A DNA stretch of 30,253 nt from Perkinsus olseni. Lineage: Eukaryota; Perkinsozoa; Perkinsida. Every line of letters starts with the position of its first letter. Position 1 is the first letter of the stretch. The DNA lies in NCBI GenBank assembly GCA_013115125.1, contig JABANN010000424.1, forward strand, positions 1 through 30,253, given 5' to 3'. The position numbers and the translations under genes were made by a program. Positions 21,601 to 30,253 of this stretch are shown here, one piece after another. The notes beneath the pieces were generated by a model. It did no database searches. It was given only the letters and a program-made list of their open reading frames with translations, and was not told where the DNA came from.

Positions 21601-24563
21601 GACGCCAATAATTAGCTCCATGCCTGAAGGGGTGCGGGGGGTGAGCCCGGGAACTAGAGTCCCGCTATTGCGCTTGTGAGAACGGCTGTCTACGAAAAGT
21701 GCTGATTCTTCCAGTGCTTGCCCGGAGCTGCTCTCTCCTCACCACGTTCGGCCGACCGTCGGACAACTTTCTGTAGATCTCCCAACTCGAGAAACAGAAG
21801 GGCGCTGTTATTCGGGACAATTAGCCTTGAACTGACAATGTCTGTATCTCTCGTCTACGACGTGTTACTCTTGCATATAATAATCTGTTGATGCGAGACT
21901 TGGCACTCAAGTCTTGGTTGGCTCTGGTGGAAAGGGTTCCCTGTAGAGTGGTCGTGGGGAACTTTACCGTTGGGTTGAGCCACTATTTTGAGTATGAATA
22001 TCATTGCCAATGGTTGAGGTTTGTGTTTGTTCTCTCATCAGGTCCACGTTGATACCGATCGTAGAGATGACATCACCATTATCGACTGCCCTGAGGAGTA
22101 CGTGGGTTATATAACGGGTCATAGGGGAAGTGAACTCAGGTAGGTATCATCGTCGACACTGGAGGGGCAGCTGGGGTATCTTAGGTCGGTAGAGGACAGG
22201 ACCGGGACTTTCTGTTTCATGGATGGTGCTGATGTTAGTGGGGATGTTGGTGGAGGTGGTAAGCGGTATAGTGATGGATGGTCATTCACGGCTGTTGTCT
22301 TTCAGCGTGGTGGGCAGCCGGAAGGAGAGGTGGAGGAGGACGGTCGTCATCGAGGTAAGGTCATGAGGTCCTGGGCCATAGTAGATAGCAGTACTGTGGT
22401 CATCATATTGTAGTAATGGCTGTGGAATGAAACGCTCTGTAGTACCTGTGATTGATGTTAGTGATGGAAATCTTCGCTGTGCGCAGTAGGATACTCTCCC
22501 CTTCTCAGCTGGCATCGTCGTGATGATGATGAGTATGGGTATCACCATCACAGTCGTCACTCGAAGGAGAATCCTCCCCGTTTATTAATCCTCTGCTTCG
22601 ACCCATTGAGGAGAGATGATGCTGAGGAGATGATACGTGACAGGATCGAAGAAAGAGTTCGTCAGGACATAGAGAGAGGTAATGACTGCCGCTGGTCCTG
22701 CCGCACGGTTAGTACGTGGACGGCTGCCAGCGTGAGTGCTAAGTAACCCCATGTCATTGCTGGCGATACTGGATAGTTGCCTGAGGGGTAGTCAGGGATT
22801 GCCGTTGAACCATGATGATAGCAGTAGACTTTGAAGCGTTAGGCACTTGTATGCTATACTGCTCAACCGTCGGTCGCAGTATTAAGCTTCGCGCGAGCGA
22901 TAGTGAAAGAGATCGTGCCCCAAGAGATGATCGGAAAATATATCCTGTTGTCGTCTTGTCTGGATTACTCTCGTATGCTTGTAGATAGTAGATGCGCGAT
23001 ATTTCTCGACCCTAGTTGACGGTATTGGACTTTGGTCGACGGATGATTGAGAATTCATCTTGCATTGTGAGATGATAGGAAACTATTCTACCTCTGCCAT
23101 CATCATCCTGTTGGTGCTGGTGTTGGCATCATTAGACTTGTTCGATATGCAGGTATCAGAGTGCCAAAGACTTTCGATAATAAGCATAGTAATGAGGAGG
23201 TCCAAGCGAGGAGAGAGGAGAAGTGGGGGCCTAGACCGCCGCAACAACAGCCTGAGAAGGATAACAACGACAAGGATGATGATGAAGACGCCGATGGTAG
23301 TAGTACTGGTATACAATCCCCTTTGATGGTGCTGAGCTTGATGCAGATGAAAGGGATGCCTCACCAAGATCGGTATCGCCGGAAGGGGGCAACAGAGAGA
23401 GAAGTCATCATAGCCAGAGGTGGTCATCATCATCACTGTTAGCTATTCCATTGGTCTGGCTACATCAGCGTGGTTGCGTCACCGCGCCACAAAAGTAGTT
23501 GGTAGTGTTCGATACTCCCACTGCTGATTCAGTCGGTCGAGGAGTCACAGTGCGTCCGCAGACAGGAAGCGTTCGAGGTCGAAGGATGATGATACTGAGG
23601 AGCGGGAAGAAGAGGACAGGTGAGGCCTCCCACCATCTTAATACCATTTTTGGTTACTCCCCTCTTCAGTCACCATGAGGACCCTCGAGATGATAAGTAA
23701 CGAAAGGTATTGCAATTTGGTGATGTGTTCATGTTGTGCGGTCTTAGACATTCCTCGAGGGAAGTGGACGAGCGGAGTAGCAGCAGAAGGAGCAGCGCGA
23801 AGAGAAGGCGATCACTGAGGTGGGAGATGGACAACTGGGGTAGAGTCGTGTGATTGTTGGTATTGAATCAGCCCTTCTTCTGAGAAGCATCATCATCATG
23901 GCTCGCCATCAGAGGAGAGGGACGACAGGTGAGAAGCTGATTCGTAGTTCGGGCCTGTTTTCGAAAATCTGTGCTGCTGCGTCTTGGAGGCTTCGAATGA
24001 TGGTAATTTTACCGTGGTTTCCACTCGAATTGGATGACATTGATGAGGCAACACCGCAAGTCTAGCAGCAGACTGCCCAGGAAATAACAGAAATGGGGAA
24101 GCTGTCCTGCGCTTAGACGAGACTTGCGGATCGTGAACGGTATGAATTATAGTATTTTCAACCCCTGAAACGTCACCAAACCTGCCGTACTTTACGATTA
24201 TCCTTGCTCTTCAGGTCAGATCGCAGCCGTTCTCGAAGTTTCCATGACGATGATGAGGAGGACTCGAGGTGAGGCTTGCTGTGGTGGAGGAATCTTTGTT
24301 GTCGATCATGTCATGCTCAGAGAGGTTACGAGGAGTAGAAGCAGCCGTCGTTCAAGATCACGCAGCCATCATCATCACCATCGGTAAGATGATGATCTAC
24401 CAAATCGATCACTCGATCGATTGTGTACCATTCTTGAGCTTCTCTCCTTGGTTGTATTGCATGGGGATTTCACTTGTATTCACTCAGGTCGTCGTATTCT
24501 CGATCGAGATCGGAAAGGCCTCATCATCACCATCATCATCACAGTCGAAGTAGCCGATCGTAA
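18605..24563 (+). CDS. Multi-KH RNA-binding protein with RS/His-rich tail, at least 19 exons
   Basis: Exons in phase from end to end: 18605-18777, 19207-19396, 19829-19881, 20062-20162, 20370-20479, 20528-20611, 20939-21035, 22042-22139, 22185-22265, 22509-22678, 23153-23308, 23347-23419, 23533-23619, 23670-23696, 23748-23819, 23872-23928, 24215-24268, 24321-24383, 24488-24563; 606 residues, start missing. There are four KH-like units. KH1 has GLVLGRGGATKRKIENAA and RGPGNNRELGRDYI. KH2 has STMNSMEEETDTLMFF and KLVIFGPARGRRIAQLK. KH3 has YALGRRGTSRRKLEKASG and ERRRGRDYLNYLLDQ. KH4 has YVGYITGHRGSELRSVEDR and RLLILCFDPLRRDDAEEM. An RS tail with His runs follows (REVTRSRSSRRSRSRSHHHHH), ending SRSSRS. 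KH domains bind single-stranded RNA; RS and polyHis tails mark nuclear-speckle proteins. A splicing role is inferred. Exon phasing is strong evidence the gene is real. Confidence 0.88.
19397..19828 (+). other. KH-RS gene intron, 432 bp
   Basis: Joins ...GGWVHYYQE to STMNSMEEE in phase 2, giving the expected KH unit length. A 75-codon open frame at 19615-19839 lies mostly within it, but has no conserved content and I do not call it. Confidence 0.6.
19882..20061 (+). other. KH-RS gene intron with T-arm-like box
   Basis: 180-bp intron joining LMFFL to DKGKHSEDGDGDAK. It contains GGGAGGTCGCGGGTTCGTTTCC (19937-19958 region), very like the 3' half of a tRNA T-arm. Confidence 0.55.
21036..22041 (+). 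other. KH-RS gene intron, 1006 bp
   Basis: Longest intron of the gene; it splits LLDQREGE from VHVDTDRRDDITIIDCP. It contains the MITE at 21328-21529, and the rest shows no coding content. Confidence 0.7.
21328..21529. mobile_element. MITE, 202 bp, TA target-site duplication (Tc1/mariner-like)
   Basis: The terminal inverted repeats are 27 bp with one mismatch (CACTCCGCAACAAATTC at the left end, its complement with one change at the right). They continue through CTTAGAAAATC and are flanked on both sides by TA (21326-21327 and 21530-21531). The interior is about 148 bp and noncoding. TA duplication and short TIRs point to a non-autonomous Tc1/mariner-superfamily element; the superfamily is inferred from TA only. 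It lies inside an intron, so it is probably neutral for the gene. Confidence 0.85.
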
Positions 24564-25069
24564 TTTACAGTTTCTTCATCAGAATGTATGCTAATACCAA
24601 TTGGTCCTCATCGCTGCATCCGACTGGCAGTCGTTACTTCCTATACTCATCAGAGGTCTCGTTAAGTGTGTCAACTGCGCTCATGGGGAGATATCATCAC
24701 CACTCGAGGAAAATCTACCACAAAAAAATCATCACCACATCGTCCCTCGCGGCTTCATGCGGCTTCGACTACTGATGAACTCGGTAACGAGCCTTCCCGG
24801 AATCGCACCTTCTGCTGCACGAATGTTCGCCCATTTTCGAGCGGAACTAATACCACACGGTAAAGTTGGCATTCTCACATTGTCGTGCTGTGCGATCTCC
24901 GCCGCCACGTTGTTTCATTAGTACCGACAAAGTTGTTGCACAACCCTCGTCGACACCTCAGGGATGGTACTGGAGATCCCACGATGTCCTACTTGTTTTT
25001 ACCGATCCAACACTGTGGTATTGCGGAGACACTTGGGGAAGCTCATCATTGACCGTCCACAGTGCTGCT
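24564..25069. other. Intergenic, ~500 bp
   Basis: 3' side of the KH-RS gene. No conserved exon seen. A TTCGCCCATTTTCGAGCG string (24829-24846) recurs with one base missing at about 28918-28934, upstream of GNAT member 3. Confidence 0.35.
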
Positions 25070-25209
25070 GGACGTGTCACCACCATACCCCTGTTGTATG
25101 GTGACACTAGTATAGTAGTAGTACTGGACGTGTCACCACCATACCCCTGTTGTATGGTGACACTAGTATAGTAGTAGTACTGGACGTGTCACCACCATAC
25201 CCCTGTTGT

Positions 25210-25308
25210 NNNNNNNNNNNNNNNNNNNNNNNNNNNNNNNNNNNNNNNNNNNNNNNNNNNNNNNNNNNNNNNNNNNNNNNNNNNNNNNNNNNNNNNNNNN
25301 NNNNNNNN
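25210..25308. other. Assembly gap (99 N)
   Basis: Inside the minisatellite. The repeat phase on its two sides does not fit 99 bases, so the gap length is not exact. Confidence 0.98.
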
Positions 25309-25380
25309 TATGGTGACACTAGTATAGTAGTAGTACTGGACGTGTCACCACCATACCCCTGTAGTATGGTGACACTAGTA

Positions 25381-25480
25381 NNNNNNNNNNNNNNNNNNNN
25401 NNNNNNNNNNNNNNNNNNNNNNNNNNNNNNNNNNNNNNNNNNNNNNNNNNNNNNNNNNNNNNNNNNNNNNNNNNNNNNNN
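25381..25480. other. Assembly gap (100 N)
   Basis: Inside the minisatellite. Unit starts on the two sides differ by 170 bp, two bases off three periods. Confidence 0.98.
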
Positions 25481-25517
25481 TGGTGACACTAGTATAGTAG
25501 TAGTACTGGACGTGTCA

Positions 25518-25613
25518 NNNNNNNNNNNNNNNNNNNNNNNNNNNNNNNNNNNNNNNNNNNNNNNNNNNNNNNNNNNNNNNNNNNNNNNNNNNNNNNNNNN
25601 NNNNNNNNNNNNN
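25518..25613. other. Assembly gap (96 N)
   Basis: Inside the minisatellite. Unit starts are 100 bp apart across it, not a multiple of 56, so the true array length is unknown. Confidence 0.98.
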
Positions 25614-25891
25614 GTCACCACCATACCCCTGTAGTATGGTGACACTAGTATAGTAGTAGTACTGGACGTGTCACCACCATACCCCTGTAGTATGGTGACA
25701 CTAGTATAGAAGTAGTACCGGACGTGTCACCACCATACCCCTGTTGTATGGTGACACTAGTATAGTAGTAGTACTGGACGCGTCACCACCATACCCCTGT
25801 AGTATGGTGACACTAGAGCATCGCAGCTGCAGAACTGAATTGCCTCGCCTGGAGTTGCCTCAGCATTCTTCCATTATTCTTCATAGTCTAG

Positions 25892-26664
25892 ATGCTCCTC
25901 CTGAGCGCCCTCATCCCCGCCACGGCTTTGCTCTCGTTGATTGTTCTCGGCAAGAGTAGCCTCAGTCCAACCGGCAGCAACCCTACCATCAACGCCTCCG
26001 ACCTTCTATACCGCTGGGAGCTGCCGTCGGATCTTATCCTACCAATCCCGGAATTGGGCAATTCGACTGTCTTTGTAGCAGTGCAACCGGACGCTGAGCC
26101 GCTCTATGTAGGGAGGGGACCCATCCCGAGATGGCATTGAATCGCATTCCCTCAGGCTGTAGTTGGCTCTGTCGTATTCGGTCGAGTCAGTACCGCGGAT
26201 TACGGTGACTGGGTGTATATCGATACAGTGGATGTGAGGGGAGATTGGAGGGAGAGGGGAGTGGGCACGGAGATGCTCAGACGTCTGCTAGCATACGTAC
26301 GGTACATCGTGTCACCCCCAGCCCACGGGACGTTGGGGTTGTTCAGATCAAGGAGGGTTGGCCCGACGTCGTTGGTGCATACCTAGTAGTACAGTACTCC
26401 AATAAAGCTGCCAAGGGATTGTATGAGAAAGTGGGCTTTGCTTACAGAGGTGAGTCGGTCGGTCGACTTACCCATCGGGATGACCACCTCCTCATTGCAG
26501 GCGAGACCAACTGTTATGACGGATATGTTTTCTACTTCAATTCATCATCGGCAGCAGCAGTGCTACCGAAGGATCTACCCTCGATGAACACGAGTCTGCC
26601 CTACACGAGCTCGTGGCATATTGTGGACTTCCTCTATGACATGTTCCGCGACGGGGACCCCTGA
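25892..26664 (+). CDS. Secreted/ER GNAT-type N-acetyltransferase, 207 aa (member 1)
   Basis: Four phase-consistent exons: 25892-26107, 26156-26296, 26347-26449, 26501-26664. The N-terminus is a signal peptide or anchor (MLLLSALIPATALLSLIVLG), followed by an NAS sequon and FVAV. The acetyl-CoA binding loop is RERGVGTEML (R-x-x-G-x-G) after VYIDTVDVRGDW. Beta5/alpha4 is GAYLVVQYSNKAAKGLYEKV. The tail is DGYVFYFNSS and LPKDLPS. The 51-bp third intron (GTGAGT...TTGCAG) is in frame, so a retained form adding 17 residues is possible. The substrate is unknown. Exon sizes 216 and 164 are identical to those of member 3, showing descent from one gene. Confidence 0.85.
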
Positions 26665-26941
26665 TGACATCACATCATTGCCGATTTCCGTCTTGCTATT
26701 CCCAGGCTCATGCGAGCAATTACATTTCTCTACGGAAGTTGTCCCATTCTCACGGAGCTATTCCTTCATGATCATGCCTTCTGTCGTTGTCCGTCAAAAA
26801 ACGTATCTTAGGTTGAAGTAGGGCCAATCTGGATTGTCCTCCCTTGTCTCCGATATACGTTCCTAGCCTAGCTCTGCATTTCGTTACCACCCCCGCGATT
26901 TGAGGTCATCTTCAAGACAGTATCCCCCTGCTCCACTCATC

Positions 26942-28277
26942 ATGGTGGCCGACATCACCAACCCGTCCATTCGTGGACCGGTATCATTTCTTAAGGATGT
27001 GCATGCGTGCTACGCCGAGGCCCCTCTGAAGTTGGACTCGCTGGGGGAGGAGTACAACTGTAATCTACAACGAATACGCAAGAAGGCTTTGGTAGGGACC
27101 TCCGACGTTTTGATGACGCCCGTAGATTCCACGATAATGGATTTCGGGAATTCCCCTGATGGTTGTTCAGGTGATGGTGATGGGCAATCACTCCTCGGGC
27201 AAATCTACCTTCATCAACTGGTTCGTTGATGCTCCGATACAGAAGGTCGGCGCGGCCTTGGAGACCACGGGCTTTACTATAGTCACGGCAGGCAGCCAGA
27301 CTGGACGCGAGTTGAATGGCGAGTCTACTATGTTGCTCTACCCTCATCTACAGACACTTGTCGAGCAGGATCCGAGGATACTAGCACACCTCGCCACCAA
27401 GACCGTCCTTCCCAGCGATACAGTAGCCCCTTTTTTGTCGATGCTTGACATTATAGACACTCCTGGCCTTGCTGATGGTGGCCTCGAGTACCCCTACGAC
27501 GTTACTGGGGCTATTGAGTTCTTCGGCAAGGAGGCGGATTTGATTCTTGTCTTCTTGGATCCTCTGGGACAAGCCCTTTGCAACCTGACTTGCGAGGTCG
27601 TCTGTGGTCTTTTTAAGAAGTATCCTTCGAAGATGAAGTTCTGTCTGACTAAAGTAGACACAGTGCCAACGGATGAGGACCTCCTCAAGGTGTCCAATCA
27701 AGTGACCCAATCACTGACATCTAGATTGGGGGTGATACATGCATTCGATCTGATGCCAATTTTTATAGGCGAAGCGAAGTCCTCTAGAGTGAATAGACTA
27801 GACGAGGTGTCTCTCGCTGTGAAGCAATGTGTGGAGTGGCGAGTGCAGGCCTCCCTCAGCGTGTTGCAGTCGGATTGTGCTCTGGTCGAAGAGGCGATAC
27901 GTTCAAGGCTGGCTGATGATGATTTAGCAAGGAGGAAAAATAAGAAGTTATCGGTCAACGTCAACAGGCTGTACAGAGGCGCCGTCATCCTCTCGTCGGT
28001 CACCGCCCTCATCTTCGCCCTCGCCAAGCCTGGCATCCATCCAGGGTACTTCCTCGTCCCCCGAGGGGCTCTGTTAGATGGGTTCTGTGCTGGCATGCTC
28101 CTCATGAGCCTCTTACTAGCTATCATTGCATCACTCATTTGGAGGCGTTTCCGCGTATCAAGCCTTTCCGATAGTGCAAGGGAGAAGGTTGAAGAGGAGC
28201 TGAGAACAGTGACTGAAGACATTCCGAGGAGGCAGCGAGAACTGCACGTTCAGTATCTTGCCTCCGTTGGCTCTTAG
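26942..28277 (+). CDS. Dynamin-like GTPase with C-terminal membrane hairpin, ~428 aa
   Basis: Two exons: 26942-27121 and 27171-28277 (49-bp intron; a 79-bp version from 27092 also keeps frame). G1 is VMVMGNHSSGKSTFIN, G3 is DIIDTPGLADGG followed by YPYDV, and G4 is TKVD. FLDPLGQALC after G3 is typical of a dynamin/EHD-like group found in protists. After the G domain come two hydrophobic segments (about AVILSSVTALIFALA and GMLLMSLLLAIIASLIW) with a short loop, then a charged helical tail (SDSAREKVEEELRTVTEDI). This is a mitofusin/atlastin-like layout, so it may shape or fuse a membrane. Organelle unknown. It lies 277 bp after GNAT member 1 on the same strand. Confidence 0.87.
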
Positions 28278-29020
28278 ATGTTATTGTATTATTGCCGTAG
28301 TCGAACACATGTTTGAGAACTCACGTTGAGTGCGTAGCGGTACTTGAAGGGTGGTTGCGTTAACAAGTTGCGGAGAGGACGATGCAGCCGCTGCCATCAT
28401 TGACGATGAGAGAGTCTTCATCAACCTATGCGGAGCACAACTTGTTGTGTGTAGAGTAAATAAGCGCATCGTGGGGAGAGTTTGGATATCTTTCGTGTGC
28501 GGTGCTGCACAGTGTTACTGTGCTGTAGGCGAGCGAGAGAGACATGGTATCTATGCACTGGCCTTGAGTTGATTAGTGCATCAGGGTATCAGGCTTGGCG
28601 GTGGCTTGAGTTGTCTACCGAGCGAGTGCGTTTCAGTTGCCTGTGTAAGGCGAGTCCTGTTTTTTTTCTTTTTCGGGAGGTGCCAGGTTGGTGACAAGGT
28701 TTATCTATATATATACTGGTAGATAGCGAACAGGTTGTTCGTAACGGCGAATGTCACCAATCTGGCCCGCGATGGTCTTGTCAGCAGATTGTGCCGCCAC
28801 AGCACTTCTGCTGGCCAAATCATCTGCCTCTTCCCACTCTCCCGAAGAGAAAGCGATTTACCAACTGAACGTGCGTGTGTAAAGCGACTGCAAAAGCCAA
28901 TCTCGTTGTCGCCCGATTTTCGCCATTTTCGAGCGTCTGGCAACTTCGGCATGGACAGCCCCGTTGAGGGTTACTCTACAGTCCGCCACTTACCATCGCA
29001 CAGTTGCCGATAGCGTCACT
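28278..29020. other. Intergenic, 743 bp
   Basis: Between the GTPase and GNAT member 3, same strand. Short open frames only; no conserved content seen. Confidence 0.4.
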
Positions 29021-29842
29021 ATGCTGTCCATTAGCACCCCCAATCTCCTCGTCACGGGGCTACTCCCGCGCACCGTCCTTGGTTTAAAGAGCCTGCTACC
29101 GAACATCAGTCCTAGTGTTAACGCCTCTCAGCTCGAGTAAAGGCCGCTTGGCCTGTTCGATAATTGGAGGCAGGAAGGGGCGCTGCCTGGCTATGCTCAT
29201 TTCGTAGCCGTAGACCCTGCCGCTGATCCCGAAAAGGTGAGATTTGGGAGAGGATTCGCGCATCATTATGTGGTACTGCCATCCTTGCCCACCACACGTT
29301 GCTGAATTCAGGCTGTTGTTGCTCACCTGGGATATGGTATCGCTTGGTGCGAAGCACAGTATGGGAAATGGGTGTATATCGATGATGTGGAAGTCAGAGA
29401 GGATTGGAGGAGGAAGGGAGTGGCAACAGAGTTGATTACACGACTACTCGCATACGTAATGTCCATCCATCCCCACCCCTCAGGATGTTGGGGTTGTTGT
29501 TCAGATCCACAAGGGATGGCCCAATGTTGATGGTGCATACCTAGGAATAGATTTCTGGAACACGCCTGCCTTGGACCTCTACAAGAAGCTGGACTTCGTT
29601 CACAAACGTGAGGCCTACTCTTCTCTGAGGAGTGTGGGAACTTTCGATAATGTCGGATTACTCTGGTGTTCCCTCCAGGTACATTGCCGGACTGTTATGG
29701 GTATGTCTTCTATTACAATTCAACAGATGCAGTCGCCCACTTGCCAACGGATCTCCCCCCGATTGAAATAAAAATGCCTACTCTAACCCATCGTGTTATT
29801 GTAAACGAGTGCCGTTCTTTGTTCGGCCCTGATTCCTGGTAA
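29021..29842 (+). pseudogene. GNAT-type acetyltransferase, member 3, with one in-frame stop
   Basis: Exons 29021-29236, 29312-29455, 29505-29631 and 29679-29842 are phase-consistent and match member 1 in layout (first exon 216 bp and last 164 bp in both). Exon 1 begins MLSISTPNLLVTGLLPRTVLG, aligned with the leader of member 1, and contains NASQLE then TAA at 29138-29140 (codon 40). The protein-like alignment continues without gap after the stop (NWRQEGALPGYAHFVAV). The rest is intact: WVYIDDVEVREDW, RRKGVATELITRLLAY, GAYLGIDFWNTPALDLYKKL, DCYGYVFYYNS, LPTDLPP, ending FGPDSW. A 33-bp in-frame intron (29136-29168) would remove the stop but would also delete conserved residues. So it is a young pseudogene, a polymorphic null, a sequencing error or an odd intron. 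Confidence 0.75.
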
Positions 29843-30253
29843 GCGTTTGCTTCCGTGTCTGATGTGTTGCTATGTCCTCGATGTGAACGAGGCTAATGAT
29901 GTTCATGCTTATGGTGATGATGATGACGATGATGATGATGTTGTTGTTGTTGTTGTTCGTTGTCGCCCGTCAGGAGTCATCTTTTGAGTTGTAGTATATA
30001 CCGTCACGGCTCATGTGCCACCTCGCGTTCTATGTATCCCGGAGGAATTCACGGTAGGATGAGGGAACGCGATATACCCGTACGCTCAAGGCTGTGAAAC
30101 CTTTCTGTCGCTTTCCTATTGGCTAGTATTCTGAACTTGCAACGGTACGCCTTGTCGATCGTTATCGCATCAAGGATATGACTGTTGTGAGATGTGTATG
30201 CGCGCACGCCACGGCTATGTGCGCACGCCTAGCTCCCGTACGTCTCGTCACGT
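29843..30253. other. 3' flank to window end
   Basis: No gene seen. It has a mixed GAT/GTT microsatellite at about 29915-29957 and a near-duplicated GTGCGCACGCC string at about 30200-30230. Confidence 0.5.
29915..29957. repeat. GAT/GTT microsatellite
   Basis: GATGATGATGACGATGATGATGATG followed by seven GTT-type units, 70 bp after the GNAT member 3 stop. Confidence 0.85.

Larger units (their letters stand above)
25070..25816. repeat. 56-bp minisatellite with three assembly gaps
   Basis: Unit starts at 25071, 25127, 25183 (left block), 25339, 25509, then 25609, 25665, 25721 and 25777 show a strict 56-bp period. Units are almost identical; the main variant is CTGTTG versus CTGTAG. Each unit has CACCATA and TATGGTG flanking a 9-base loop, extended by GTGT/ACAC, so each strand can form a hairpin. 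It also contains the palindromes ACTAGT and AGTACT. 56 is not a multiple of 3, so open frames here are not protein. It ends 76 bp before the GNAT member 1 start. Confidence 0.97.

Noticed and set aside
23083-23436. Minus-strand frame starting with a run of Met
   Set aside because: Antisense to ATC/GAT-rich exons of the KH-RS gene; low complexity.
25070-25816. CRISPR array or repeat-containing protein in the 56-bp repeats
   Set aside because: Units abut with no spacers, the genome is eukaryotic, and the period is not a multiple of three, so frames rotate.
26302-26321. A 20-bp intron in GNAT member 1 (and a 28-bp one in member 3)
   Set aside because: They keep frame, but alternatives of 50 and 49 bp ending in the shared GTTGTTCAG also keep frame, give better protein alignment and match the usual intron size.

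Overview
This is nuclear DNA from a protist, most likely a Perkinsus species (an alveolate close to dinoflagellates); the genus is inferred from general protein look and gene style, not from a search. Genes are eukaryotic and intron-dense, with GT-AG introns mostly 43-62 bp long. Most true genes are therefore split over short exons and do not appear as long open frames. I rebuilt them by matching conserved protein blocks and requiring splice sites and reading phase to agree.

Left part (1-8.3 kb): a tandem pair of small secreted-protein genes (the first cut by the window edge), then the 60S-maturation GTPase EFL1 in about 20 exons, then a tRNA-Thr on the minus strand. The tandem duplication carried the first codons of EFL1 with it. 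Middle (8.3-15.5 kb): a 270-residue secreted orphan (minus), then two >99% identical GAPDH genes facing each other tail to tail as 1.2-kb inverted repeats. The spacer between them holds a secreted GNAT-type acetyltransferase gene (minus).

Right part (15.5-30.2 kb): an inositol-tetrakisphosphate 1-kinase (ITPK1) gene (minus); a 6-kb, at least 19-exon gene for a four-KH-domain RNA-binding protein with a C-terminal RS/His-rich tail (plus); a 56-bp minisatellite with three assembly gaps; a second GNAT gene; a dynamin-like GTPase with a membrane hairpin; and a third GNAT gene with one in-frame stop. A 202-bp TA-flanked MITE sits in the longest intron of the KH gene.

The genes do not form one pathway. 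They are housekeeping functions (ribosome maturation, glycolysis, inositol phosphates, probable mRNA processing, membrane remodelling) mixed with lineage-specific secreted families that are being duplicated. No defence, phage or bacterial system is present. The best candidates for something undescribed are the KH-RS protein with its exon-modular RS tail, the secreted GNAT family, and tRNA T-arm-like boxes recurring inside introns.
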